A DNA stretch of 64,000 nucleotides from positions 1 to 64,000 of IMG/VR virus record IMGVR_UViG_3300018080_003823; one strand, written 5' to 3'. This document shows positions 26,867 through 35,978 of this stretch, piece after piece. Made by a program: the position numbers and the translations under genes. The notes beneath the pieces are model-generated. The model saw only the letters and a list, made by a program, of their open reading frames with translations, searched no databases and was not told the DNA's origin. The number at the start of each line of letters is the position of its first letter. Positions within the stretch are counted from its first letter, which is position 1. This DNA comes from a virus.

Positions 26867-28788
26867 TAGAAAAACGAGCAGACTATCAAGTGGTTGATGC
26901 TCAACCATTAAATACACCCAATTTTAGTGAAAGCTTTATAAAAGATCAAGCGCTAAAAGTAGATGCAACTGTATTAGCTGATACTCTTACTAAGATTGCA
27001 AATTCATCAAAAGAGTCTAGTGATAAAAGTGGTGATGCAGCAGAATCACCAATATTTGATCTAGAAGCAGAAATTTCTAGTCATCCAGATTCATTGTTTA
27101 TAAAATGCTTTGCCATTAAAGCCAATGAAACTAATGAAAATGGTGATTATTTCTCTGTGGAAGAACTTATGAAAGCTACTCCTACTTTTGTGGGAGTGCC
27201 ACTATTTACTAATCATGCTAATTCAGATATAAATGAAGCTCGTGGTAAAGTTGTCCATTCGTGGTGGGATGATGAACAAAATGGAATTATGATTATTGGA
27301 AGGGTTGATGCAGCTGCTTATCCTCAATTAGCCCGTGGTATAAAAGAAGAATATGTAGTTGGAACAAGTATGGGATGTTTTACTTCGAAGTGTCGCGTTT
27401 TAATGGCTAATGGGACCTATTTACCCATTTCTGAAGTCCAGGATGGCGACTTGGTATATACACACAAAGGAAGAACTCAAGAAGTTCTTAATGCTCAGAT
27501 TCGATATAAGAAAGAATTTATTAAGCAAATATCATTTGAAGGCTATTCTTCTGTTTTAGAAGTTACAAAAGAACATCCAATTCTAACTTTGAAAAATCCT
27601 GAAGATTCAGAAAATTTTTCTTCAGAAAATTTAACTTGGACTAAAGCTCAAGATTTAGGCGCTGGTGATTCTGTTTTGGATAGCGGTAATGTATATACAA
27701 AATCTGATGACTCAAAAAATAATGTATATACAAGTTCTGGATCGTATTTACTTCGAAAAATTAAGAAAATAGATAACCTGTTTTATGAGGGTCCAGTATA
27801 TAATCTACAAGTAGCAAAAGATAATTCATATGTAGTGGAAGATGTTGCTGTTAAAAACTGTCAAGTACAATACTCACTATGCTCAATATGCCATAATTAC
27901 GCTGAAACTCCCGATCAGTACTGCTCTCATATAAGAGAACAAAAAACACGAGAAGTACATGCAAGAAAAGTTGAATGCGCATATCACAAACACGGCAATG
28001 AAGAACAATGTCCAATCTGTGGAAGCAGAAAAGGAGAAAAGAAAGTTTTTGCAGTCAGTAGCAAAGCATTTGAGTACAATTATGGGATAAAATTTATCGA
28101 GAATTCCTTCGTAGTCAACCCTGCATGCCCAGATTGTGGAGTTACAGAAGTTATTGATCCTCATAAACTTCTAGCAAAAATTGCTGACATTCAAGCAGCA
28201 TTACCAAACCTTTTGAAAGTGGCTGCCGAACAAGATATGTTCTGCTCAGATAAACAATGCGTTAAATTAGCAGGACAAGCAGAATTAGATAGCCTAAACC
28301 AAGCCTTAGATCTTGTAAGTTCTGTGTCCCAGTCTATGTTATCTCAAAAAGAGCAATTAGATCTGGAATTTTTAAGTGATTTAGTAAAAGTGTTAGCAGA
28401 TCTGCAAACCGTTGTTGATGAATTAACAGAACAAGGATATGGAAGGTTGCAATCTCCTAGTGGTGTTGGTGCTGATACTGATGAAATTCAAAAACCAACT
28501 GGACCACCTATGGGTGATAATGTTACTCGATCAGTACAACCATTGAATCCTACTCCAGGAGGCGGATCTAAGATTCAAACAGGACCTGCAGGACAAGTAG
28601 GAACTGTTACAGGTCCTATGGCTCATAAAAAATTATTGCAATTGCAAAAATTAGCTACCAATCTAATTAAACGAACCGAACATAAATTTGAAATACCAGA
28701 CCTGCAAATAAGTCAAAAAAATATCAAATTAGCGTCTCAACGGCGTAAAAAGAGATTAAATTTGCGAATGAAATTGGACACAAAATAA
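26863..28788 (+). CDS. Prohead maturation protease precursor with intein
   Basis: A 641-aa precursor; removal of a 161-aa intein leaves 480 aa. The serine-protease features of phage prohead proteases are present: a catalytic His in FTNHANSDINEARGKVV (H118) and a catalytic Ser in GTSMG (S169). Downstream is a Cys/His-rich region typical of the large-phage type (CSICHNY, YCSHI, CPICG, CPDCG), likely zinc-binding. It cleaves scaffold and capsid proteins during head maturation. The position just upstream of the scaffold-like and capsid genes supports this. Confidence 0.88.
   Translation: MIEKRADYQVVDAQPLNTPNFSESFIKDQALKVDATVLADTLTKIANSSKESSDKSGDAAESPIFDLEAEISSHPDSLFIKCFAIKANETNENGDYFSVEELMKATPTFVGVPLFTNHANSDINEARGKVVHSWWDDEQNGIMIIGRVDAAAYPQLARGIKEEYVVGTSMGCFTSKCRVLMANGTYLPISEVQDGDLVYTHKGRTQEVLNAQIRYKKEFIKQISFEGYSSVLEVTKEHPILTLKNPEDSENFSSENLTWTKAQDLGAGDSVLDSGNVYTKSDDSKNNVYTSSGSYLLRKIKKIDNLFYEGPVYNLQVAKDNSYVVEDVAVKNCQVQYSLCSICHNYAETPDQYCSHIREQKTREVHARKVECAYHKHGNEEQCPICGSRKGEKKVFAVSSKAFEYNYGIKFIENSFVVNPACPDCGVTEVIDPHKLLAKIADIQAALPNLLKVAAEQDMFCSDKQCVKLAGQAELDSLNQALDLVSSVSQSMLSQKEQLDLEFLSDLVKVLADLQTVVDELTEQGYGRLQSPSGVGADTDEIQKPTGPPMGDNVTRSVQPLNPTPGGGSKIQTGPAGQVGTVTGPMAHKKLLQLQKLATNLIKRTEHKFEIPDLQISQKNIKLASQRRKKRLNLRMKLDTK
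27376..27858 (+). mobile_element. Mini-intein directly after the protease catalytic serine motif
   Basis: 161 aa from Cys (TGT 27376) to KN (AAC 27856-27858), followed by Cys+1. Block B is VTKEHPIL and block F is PVYNLQVAKDNSYVVEDVAV. There is no endonuclease. It separates GTSMG from CQVQYSLC, so the protease is likely inactive until splicing. Penultimate His is replaced by Lys. Confidence 0.9.
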
Positions 28789-28800
28789 ACCAATAATCAT

Positions 28801-28828
28801 TTGACACCAAATTTATGCAGGATATAAC
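28801..28828 (+). promoter_or_regulatory. Sigma70-like promoter TTGACA-N16-TATAAC
   Basis: TTGACA at 28801-28806 and TATAAC at 28823-28828, 16 bases apart, in the 141-base gap before the scaffold-like gene. A CACAC-ATTC-GTGTG hairpin lies in the leader (near 28867-28880), and GGAG precedes the ATG at 28930. It would drive the scaffold, decoration and capsid genes. Confidence 0.7.
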
Positions 28829-28929
28829 CATTTAAAAAACTAACACATGGGATACGTCTACATCTACACACATTCGTGTGGACAAAGAATATATAATTTG
28901 GTTGAGTAACAAAAATAGGAGTCCTACAT

Positions 28930-31900
28930 ATGCTCGATAATGACCAGAGACAAGCGTTAATGGAAAAGCTTCGAAATAAGGTTAAAAAAGCCAGTTCGAA
29001 TATTTCCACCAAGGTTGAAGCCCAAAAAGGTGATTTCAAAGTTGTCGTAGCATCAGATTCTATTGATTACTTTTATAAGACTAATAAAGTTGGCACAATG
29101 AAAGTCGCTGGCTTTGATGACGAAACAATTGAACTAATCAATGCTGATGCCAACGAAGCAGCTCACGAAATGCTCGAAACATTTGCAAGCACTTTCGACA
29201 CTCAAGAATTCACGAAAGAAGCTGCCCAAACTAAAGAAGCAGCTCATGAAACGTTAGATGAACATACTTGGCAGATGACTACTCAAAAGCAATTGGATGA
29301 ACAGAAAACTGCCCTGCACCCCAGAAAAGACGAACATATTAACAATATCACTCAAAAACAACTTCCTGAAAATGGAAAACGTCCCGGAACTTACGAAGAA
29401 GTAACCGAAGCCCAGATGGCTCAAGAAAAAACAACTTTCTATAACGAACCTTTAGATGCATCTCATAGAGTATTAGAAGACCGCAATATTGTCACAGAAG
29501 GTCAATTGGACGAAGGCGTTGCAACGTACTCCGATGAAGGACAGACAGAACGAGGAGAAATGAGTGCAAAATTTGATGGAGATTTAGCGAAACAGTCACA
29601 TATGATTGGTGAAAAACAATTAGCCGAATTACTGAAACATCACGAATGGACAGAGCCCCTTACAATTACTGAAGGTAAGGATCAGCTGCCCAAACAAGAT
29701 GGTGAACTCGGACGAATTACAGCAGAAACTGCAAAGAAAATCGTCACTTCTGCTCTTAATGCATTAGGAAATACAATTATTGCTGCTGGAGTAACTCCTG
29801 CAAATCTTTCCAACATCGTTAATAAACTTATCTCACATGCTAGTAAATATCCAGTATTAGCAGATACTCTTAATAGATATGCACAGTCAGATGTTACAAC
29901 TATTAATGAAAAGGTTGCTAATGCTCAATATTTTGGGTTAGTAACTAATGCTAATCAGAATTTAAGTGATACACTAATTGCTGATATATTAGTTCGGCAG
30001 TTAGCCAAAATTGCAGAAGACCCCAGACACATTGTTAAGGGTCTTATTTCTTTGGCTCAGTCGGAAGATTTTGAAACCAAAATAGATGAAGCCGCAAAAC
30101 TTAATATTACCGAACAAACTAATGATAATGTTAGCTCAGATGAAGATCTCGAAGTTTTTGCTAGCGTTATTAAGGGCGATGACCAGAAGCCAAAAATCGA
30201 AGGAAGCGCCAAAGAAGACGGACTTTATCAATATGCCGGAAAAATAGATGAAGTTAAAGCCGATGTCTCAGATAGAGACGTGTTTGTAAAAGCAGCTTCA
30301 GACTATGCCAAAGAAGTCATTGCTACTAATGTAGATACAGAATTAAATCTTAATCCACTATCAATCGATGTAAATGAAGAATTAGGTACTTTTAAAATAC
30401 AAATGAAAGATGCTTCGTTTGAATCAGATTCGTTAGAAGCAAGAGCTGAAAAACGCAGAGAACTCGTTAAAGAAGCTCAGTTTGGTGGCGGTGGCGGAAT
30501 GCCTCCAGCCGGTGGAGATCAAATGGGTAACCCAATGGCACCTCCTGGAGGAGGAGATATGGGAGCACCACCTCCTGGAGAAGCATTCTCACAAGAACCT
30601 CCTCCTATGGAAGAAATGCCCGACGAAGGAATGGGTGGCGAACCTAAACCTCCTGGAAGTATCTGTAGCGTATGTGGATCAGAAGACGTAGATGTGGATA
30701 ATGGAGAATTTAGATGTAATAGTTGTGGAGCCGAAGGTGATATTCATGTTAGATTAGATATCAAGAAATGGCCTGATACTATCCACGAAACCGAACAAGA
30801 AGAAGAGCCAGGATTCGGACTCGGAGCAGAAGACGAACAAGGTATCGGAGGAATGGAAGAGCCAGCTATGGGTGGAGAAGGCGAAGGTACTACAATGCCA
30901 AATATTCCTATCGCTGCATCCGTAAGAGTAACTCCTCGTTTGTTAGAAAAAGTAGCAGAACAAAAAATCGAAATGGGTTCTGTTTGTCCTAACTGCGGTG
31001 GACATAATACCGACGTATTCAAGAGCGCAAATACAAAGGGTAAACATGGTATTTGCTGGGATTGCTTGCAAGAATACAACTATCAAGTGAAAGCTAATAC
31101 CAAAAAGGCTCATCAAGTTTATGCCCAGTTTACATGGATTCCAAAAACTGCAGAAAAATGTACTACATGCAATAGATTGCGTACCTCTTTTGTTAAGTCT
31201 TTGGAAGATTATGGCATGAAATTCGATGAATTTAATAGTCTTAATAGCATTAAAGAAAAAGCTAATATTATTTTAGCTATGAATAAGGCAGGTACGCTGA
31301 ATATCAAAGAAGCCATGACTGCCCCACTATCTATTAATAAATATGCGGCTACATTTAAGCAGAAATTTGAGAAATTCCCAAGTGCTTCATGCATGGAAAG
31401 AATTGCTCGTAGGTTTGGAGAAAATGCAACCGCCATGGCAGGACCTTGCCAAGGTAAACCTCTCGCAGATTGCGTTTGTGGACAATTAGAGAATTTAGGA
31501 ATTTACACAGACGGACTGGCTGCCAAGGTAGCTCACGTTATGGGTAGCGAAGATCCAATGGTTAATAGCCCAAGTGAAACCTGCGTAAAAATGTTTATTA
31601 ATGATAATTATAACGTCAAAGAAGCATGTACTATCTGTGATGGACTCAGAGCAGCAGCTGCTACCGACGAAGAATTAATGATTGAAGCAATTGCCCAAAT
31701 GAGCCCATTCGCTAAACCTGCTCCTAAACCTATGGCAGCCCCCGTAGATCAGATGAAAGCTGCACCTCCAGCTAAGCCAATGGCAGCTCCTGTAGCAGCG
31801 CCAGCTCCTATGGAAGCTCCTGTAGCAGCTCCAGCAGCAGCGCCAGCAGCAGCGCCAGCTCCTATGGAAGCTCCTGTAGCAGCTCCAGCAGCAGCGCCAG

Positions 31901-33960
31901 CAGCAGCGCCAGCTCCTATGGAAGCCGCTCCTATGGAAACCCCAATAGAAGTTACGGATGTCCCAGAGATGGGTGATGGACATATGGACATAGAGATGGA
32001 TATTGAAGGAGATACAGGTTTCGAAGATGATATGGGTCTCGAAGAAGATTTTGGAGATACCGGACTAGAAGACGAAGGTGATTTCCAGACTATACTAATC
32101 GATGGATTGCAAGATTTACTAAATGCTCTGCAAGGAGTAATTGGTGAAGATATGATCGATACTACCAACGACTTCGGTGAAACAGATGATATAGGTGAAG
32201 AAATCTCCGAAGATGCATTAAACGTCAGCGAACCCGAAGCAGAAGAAGATCTCGATGTCGGTGATGTGGCAGATGTTGATGGCATTGAAGAAACTCCCGA
32301 AGAAGAAATTCCCGGAGTTATGGAAGAAGAAGATTTTGGTAAACATGGAGACGAAGACGAAGAACCTATGAGCAGTCCTATGAAGGAAAAACACATGGAA
32401 GCTAAGCCCATGCCCGAGCAAAGATTGCCACATGCTGCAGAAACAGAAGAAACTGAAGTACATACTGCAGAAACAGAAGAAGAAACTCATACTGCAGAAA
32501 CAAATGATGATTCTTCGCTAATGAAACAGGCAAGTACAACTAATGAATTAGATCGATTGCTATACAGAATGAAGAGTGGAACTATTACTAAATCAGCTAC
32601 CGCTCTTGATAATCTAATCGATGGATTAGCAGAAAGTACCCCTTCGTTGTTTAAAGAAGCAGCCAAAACCCAGGGTGATGTCAAAACATTGACTCGTAAA
32701 GAAGCGAAAGAAAGTAAACTTGTCACAACTCCCACACAAGATACTGATGGTATCGGGAAATATAAAGATGGCAAACCTATGGGACACGAAGATAAATTTG
32801 ATGCCGATAAACCCGATGTACCTCGCAGTGATGCAACCATCGGCGATGAAGGCAAAGAAGTTAAAGTGAATGATAATGATCGACCAACTGTACCTCATGG
32901 GTCACCATTAATGGATGGCGAAGAACACTATCCCGCAGAAAAAGGCAATGTCGTTGATGGAAATCAAGGCAGTATGCAAACTTCTGCAAGTACTGACTCA
33001 ACTAAAAAAGAAGCAAAATGCACAAAATCTTTAGAAGAAAAAGAGGAAGAAGACACAGAAAAGGATAAGTGTGCAGAATCAGAAACTTCTAATAATATGA
33101 AAACTGCAAAATATACTGTAAAACCCGGAACTAAGCATTATGACGAATTAGCCACTAGGCTTTCTGAGGGAAAAGACCAAGTTAAACTTGCAGATAATAA
33201 TGAATACACAATGAAACAGGATAACGAAAAAATAATCTATCTTACAGAAGTAGATAATATTACGAAAGAATCACAAACTGTTTCTCCTAAGAGCGTAGAG
33301 AAGTTAGAAGATGATCCAGACATTAATCCGAGCAGTGGACCGGGAGCGGGCAAAACTCATGCAGACGAAGCACATAGTCTTGGGGTAGACGAAAAGAAAC
33401 CGAGCGAAGGAATGGACGAACCATCTGTACCCGAAGCTCCAGAAGGTGGACAACTTGCCAGAGAACATACTTACGACAATAAGTTGGAAGGACCTTCGGT
33501 GCCAGCAGGTGGAGGCATGGATGAAAATTATGATCAGAACGAAAAGAATACACCCGAGAAATTAGATCAAGTATTAGGAAAAGAAAACGATATAGCCGCA
33601 ATGGCTGAAACGAACAAAGAACGAGCTACGAAAATTGCTGGACAAATGTTGAAGACTCAAACAATTTCGATTGACGAACTACCAAATAAAATTGCAGAAT
33701 TGTCAAAAGCAAGCTCTGAAATTTTAGATGATTACGAAAATATGCTCAAAGAAGCATCAACCAAAAAAGGATTGCAAAAATCGGCTAATGTAGGCCCTTC
33801 GGAAACCTCATTCCAGCTGCAATCCTCCTTCAAGCCCGTTGGCGAAGAAGGAAAAGATACTCCTCTGAAAGATTCACTTCAAGGATTATTTAGACTGGAT
33901 GAGAGAAATAAAGATTACGAAAAATTCGCAGCTAAAAAAGATAATAAGCTGTGGCATTAA
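28930..33960 (+). CDS. Very large low-complexity zinc-ribbon protein (scaffold/internal head protein candidate)
   Basis: A 1676-aa acidic protein between the protease and the decoration/capsid genes, the usual place for scaffold or core proteins. A helical N-terminal third (1-515) precedes a Gly/Pro/Met-rich linker (518-565). Two zinc ribbons follow (CSVCG near 578 with CNSCG, and CPNCGG near 686 with CWDC), then more Cys pairs (CTTCNR near 744, CVCG). Next are an 18-residue Ala/Pro repeat (about 959-1000), a strongly acidic stretch to about 1141, and a charged C-terminal part. Likely processed by the prohead protease. Scaffold function is inferred from position only. Confidence 0.7.
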   Translation: MLDNDQRQALMEKLRNKVKKASSNISTKVEAQKGDFKVVVASDSIDYFYKTNKVGTMKVAGFDDETIELINADANEAAHEMLETFASTFDTQEFTKEAAQTKEAAHETLDEHTWQMTTQKQLDEQKTALHPRKDEHINNITQKQLPENGKRPGTYEEVTEAQMAQEKTTFYNEPLDASHRVLEDRNIVTEGQLDEGVATYSDEGQTERGEMSAKFDGDLAKQSHMIGEKQLAELLKHHEWTEPLTITEGKDQLPKQDGELGRITAETAKKIVTSALNALGNTIIAAGVTPANLSNIVNKLISHASKYPVLADTLNRYAQSDVTTINEKVANAQYFGLVTNANQNLSDTLIADILVRQLAKIAEDPRHIVKGLISLAQSEDFETKIDEAAKLNITEQTNDNVSSDEDLEVFASVIKGDDQKPKIEGSAKEDGLYQYAGKIDEVKADVSDRDVFVKAASDYAKEVIATNVDTELNLNPLSIDVNEELGTFKIQMKDASFESDSLEARAEKRRELVKEAQFGGGGGMPPAGGDQMGNPMAPPGGGDMGAPPPGEAFSQEPPPMEEMPDEGMGGEPKPPGSICSVCGSEDVDVDNGEFRCNSCGAEGDIHVRLDIKKWPDTIHETEQEEEPGFGLGAEDEQGIGGMEEPAMGGEGEGTTMPNIPIAASVRVTPRLLEKVAEQKIEMGSVCPNCGGHNTDVFKSANTKGKHGICWDCLQEYNYQVKANTKKAHQVYAQFTWIPKTAEKCTTCNRLRTSFVKSLEDYGMKFDEFNSLNSIKEKANIILAMNKAGTLNIKEAMTAPLSINKYAATFKQKFEKFPSASCMERIARRFGENATAMAGPCQGKPLADCVCGQLENLGIYTDGLAAKVAHVMGSEDPMVNSPSETCVKMFINDNYNVKEACTICDGLRAAAATDEELMIEAIAQMSPFAKPAPKPMAAPVDQMKAAPPAKPMAAPVAAPAPMEAPVAAPAAAPAAAPAPMEAPVAAPAAAPAAAPAPMEAAPMETPIEVTDVPEMGDGHMDIEMDIEGDTGFEDDMGLEEDFGDTGLEDEGDFQTILIDGLQDLLNALQGVIGEDMIDTTNDFGETDDIGEEISEDALNVSEPEAEEDLDVGDVADVDGIEETPEEEIPGVMEEEDFGKHGDEDEEPMSSPMKEKHMEAKPMPEQRLPHAAETEETEVHTAETEEETHTAETNDDSSLMKQASTTNELDRLLYRMKSGTITKSATALDNLIDGLAESTPSLFKEAAKTQGDVKTLTRKEAKESKLVTTPTQDTDGIGKYKDGKPMGHEDKFDADKPDVPRSDATIGDEGKEVKVNDNDRPTVPHGSPLMDGEEHYPAEKGNVVDGNQGSMQTSASTDSTKKEAKCTKSLEEKEEEDTEKDKCAESETSNNMKTAKYTVKPGTKHYDELATRLSEGKDQVKLADNNEYTMKQDNEKIIYLTEVDNITKESQTVSPKSVEKLEDDPDINPSSGPGAGKTHADEAHSLGVDEKKPSEGMDEPSVPEAPEGGQLAREHTYDNKLEGPSVPAGGGMDENYDQNEKNTPEKLDQVLGKENDIAAMAETNKERATKIAGQMLKTQTISIDELPNKIAELSKASSEILDDYENMLKEASTKKGLQKSANVGPSETSFQLQSSFKPVGEEGKDTPLKDSLQGLFRLDERNKDYEKFAAKKDNKLWH
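31804..31911 (+). repeat. 54-bp tandem repeat, two copies
   Basis: Two adjacent 54-base units encode an 18-residue Ala/Pro/Met repeat (APMEAPVAAP then AAAPAAAP), with a partial third copy after 31911. Confidence 0.85.
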
Positions 33961-33985
33961 AAATCTAAATTAAGGAGATTTAAAT

Positions 33986-34660
33986 ATGGCTCTTATAGAA
34001 GTTTTTCATGTTGTGGCGAGCCAGTTCCCAATCGATACTAGCAGCGCAACCATCATTCCACAAGGTCGCCTTGTGACTTTGGATGGTAATGGGCAAGTGC
34101 AGCTATGCCCAGACGCAGATGGCGTAACTGGACCTTATCCTGTAGGAATCGCTGGTGACTCGCATTCAACTGGTACTACTAGTTATACACCGGAATCTGG
34201 TGCTCCACTTAGTAGAGACCCGGTAACTTCGTTGACAGGATCACTAATTGTTGGATCGTATGGTACTTCACAGCGATTTACTCAGAACCGATCTGCTGAT
34301 AATTATGACGAAGTTCTTGCTAGCGGCAAGATGACGGTTTATCATAGTGGTGGAGAATTCTGGACTGACCAGTATGAAGTTACTAACTCGGCGAGTGATG
34401 CTACTGTATTTACACCTGGATTCACTCTGTGGTCATCTTCGGTTGCTGCTAACATAGGCATGTTCACAGACGAAGAATGTGCAGATGCTACGCAGCTTAA
34501 TGATGCATCACATCGAGCTGGTATTACATTGACTTCTCCAACTGCATATCCAAGTGGTGTACCAGGAACTGGTACAAATGCAGTAGGTTTCTCGGCACTA
34601 CCAGAAGGTGGAAACTCGATAGCATGGGGTACGTTCCTGCATGTTAAATTGACTGTCTAA
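33986..34660 (+). CDS. Head decoration-like protein
   Basis: A 224-aa Ser/Thr/Gly-rich beta protein just upstream of the capsid gene with a good TAAGGAGAT site. Its size, beta-rich composition, position, and somewhat more GC-rich codon choice (shared with the capsid gene, suggesting high expression) fit a capsid decoration or cement protein. No named family is recognised, so this is inference. Confidence 0.6.
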   Translation: MALIEVFHVVASQFPIDTSSATIIPQGRLVTLDGNGQVQLCPDADGVTGPYPVGIAGDSHSTGTTSYTPESGAPLSRDPVTSLTGSLIVGSYGTSQRFTQNRSADNYDEVLASGKMTVYHSGGEFWTDQYEVTNSASDATVFTPGFTLWSSSVAANIGMFTDEECADATQLNDASHRAGITLTSPTAYPSGVPGTGTNAVGFSALPEGGNSIAWGTFLHVKLTV

Positions 34661-34710
34661 TTTAATTAAGCCAACTTACCTATGGTTTTTGGCTATTAAG
34701 GAGAATATAA

Positions 34711-34812
34711 ATGATTGATAAGAATAGTCTTACGTCCGAACAAAAAGAGGCTGTGATCGCACAGGCACTCAATACAGACGAAGGTCGAACGGCTTTGGCC
34801 CAAGCGAAGGAT
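34711..34812 (+). CDS. Major capsid protein, exon 1
   Basis: 34 codons from ATG (after AAGGAG) to GAT, immediately followed by an in-frame TAA. The peptide (LTSEQKEAVIAQALN, GRTALAQ) matches the N-terminus of HK97-fold capsid proteins of large phages, which normally continues directly into the VEPIRR segment found in exon 2. It is therefore read as the first exon split by a group I intron, not a separate small gene. Confidence 0.8.
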
Positions 34813-35978
34813 TAACACCATCGCCACTGTGTATAATTCACAGTGAAAAAAAATGCTATATGCAGGAAAGTCCTGACACTTTCAACACACTAACAAGGTA
34901 ACAGATGTTGATAGAACGGATAACCCGCAGGAAACCGAGAAAGTTAATATATGCTAAATGTTAAATGGTTGGCTGGTTTTTTTGATGCCGAAGGATCGGT
35001 TAGTTTTAACTATAAACCAAATATTGATTTGGTAAATACATCAGCTGCAACGATGTTTCAAATCAAAGATTTGATGAATAAGTTAAATATCGATTTAAAT
35101 ATGAATTTTAGAGAAAAACCCTCAAAAAGCAGCAAAAAACCACGATGGGATATTTTTTTAAGACATGAATATCAAATTATTCCATTTATTAAACATATTG
35201 GACCATATGTATTTGGGAAGCAATTTCAATTACAAATGATTAAAGATTGGTACAATAAACCTTTTGATGGAATAAAAGAAAAGATACAATTTACTAACCA
35301 GGTAAATAATAAGATTATATCTAATTCAACAAAAGTAATGGAAAAATTAGGTGTCACAAAACTTGAAATATATGATGATATACCAGTATTAACTGATGAA
35401 GATTCATATATAACAACTAACACATTCAATGATATAGAATATTTTGCAGGGCTGTTGGATGGTGAAGGTACTATAAATATTCATTATAGAGCTTCATCAG
35501 GGACTTCACTAGGAAGATACACTCCACAAATCCTGTTTAATAATACAGATAAGATTATTATAAAATGCTATTGTTCTACTCTAGTAAATAACAATATTCC
35601 ATATCATATATCATTTAGACAAGCTGGTACTACATCAAATCGTAGAAGATGGGATGTTATGGTTTCAGGTGTTAAACGGTGTGAAAGATTGTCCAGCTTG
35701 TTAGTAAACCATTTAGAAACTAAGAGAGAACAATGCAATCTCTTATTACAGTATTGTAAACACCGTTTACTTTCTCCTAAATCTATTAACGAATTAGGAA
35801 AAGAAACTAAAACGGCGTTACAACAAATGAGAAAAGGTATATATTAATTTGGGATCCTCAACGACTATATGCGTTTCATCCTTTCGTAGGATGGTGAGAT
35901 AGTCTGAACTGTATGGTAACATGCAGAGACAAGCAGAAATGACTTGTCCCACTCATAAGAGTGAGTAACAAAATTGTG
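34813..35978 (+). mobile_element. Group I intron in the major capsid gene
   Basis: About 1166 bases between the two capsid exons. It starts with TAA directly after exon 1, as in several phage T4 introns. The 3' part has a P7-like pairing of GACTAT (near 35868) with ATAGTC (near 35905) enclosing a P8-like hairpin (CATCC-TTTCGTA-GGATG). Exon-end AGGAT can pair with GTCCT at 34870-34874, giving the usual U-G at the splice site. An ORF for a LAGLIDADG endonuclease fills the middle. Exact splice points are estimates: GAT/TAA and GTG/GTA keep the frame and give intron-final G. Confidence 0.78.
34951..35847 (+). CDS. Intron-encoded LAGLIDADG homing endonuclease
   Basis: A 298-aa protein with two LAGLIDADG helices (LAGFFDAEGSV near residue 5 and FAGLLDGEGTI near 168), so it is a monomeric two-domain enzyme. 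Known members cut intron-less alleles to spread the intron. It lies entirely inside the capsid intron. A clear ribosome site is not visible before the ATG. Confidence 0.9.
   Translation: MLNVKWLAGFFDAEGSVSFNYKPNIDLVNTSAATMFQIKDLMNKLNIDLNMNFREKPSKSSKKPRWDIFLRHEYQIIPFIKHIGPYVFGKQFQLQMIKDWYNKPFDGIKEKIQFTNQVNNKIISNSTKVMEKLGVTKLEIYDDIPVLTDEDSYITTNTFNDIEYFAGLLDGEGTINIHYRASSGTSLGRYTPQILFNNTDKIIIKCYCSTLVNNNIPYHISFRQAGTTSNRRRWDVMVSGVKRCERLSSLLVNHLETKREQCNLLLQYCKHRLLSPKSINELGKETKTALQQMRKGIY

Noticed and set aside
31749-32411. A 220-aa minus-strand Ser/Ala-rich ORF opposite the scaffold-like gene
   Set aside because: It is the antisense shadow of the Ala/Pro repeat and acidic stretch; no ribosome site or promoter.
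34832-34837. TATAAT as a promoter for the intron endonuclease gene
   Set aside because: It is the loop of a CACTGTG/CACAGTG hairpin in the intron and more likely part of the intron fold; no -35 hexamer is present.
35961-35978. GTG 35961 as the true start of the capsid protein
   Set aside because: The upstream exon encodes the expected capsid N-terminus and the intervening DNA has group I intron features, so splicing explains the gene better.
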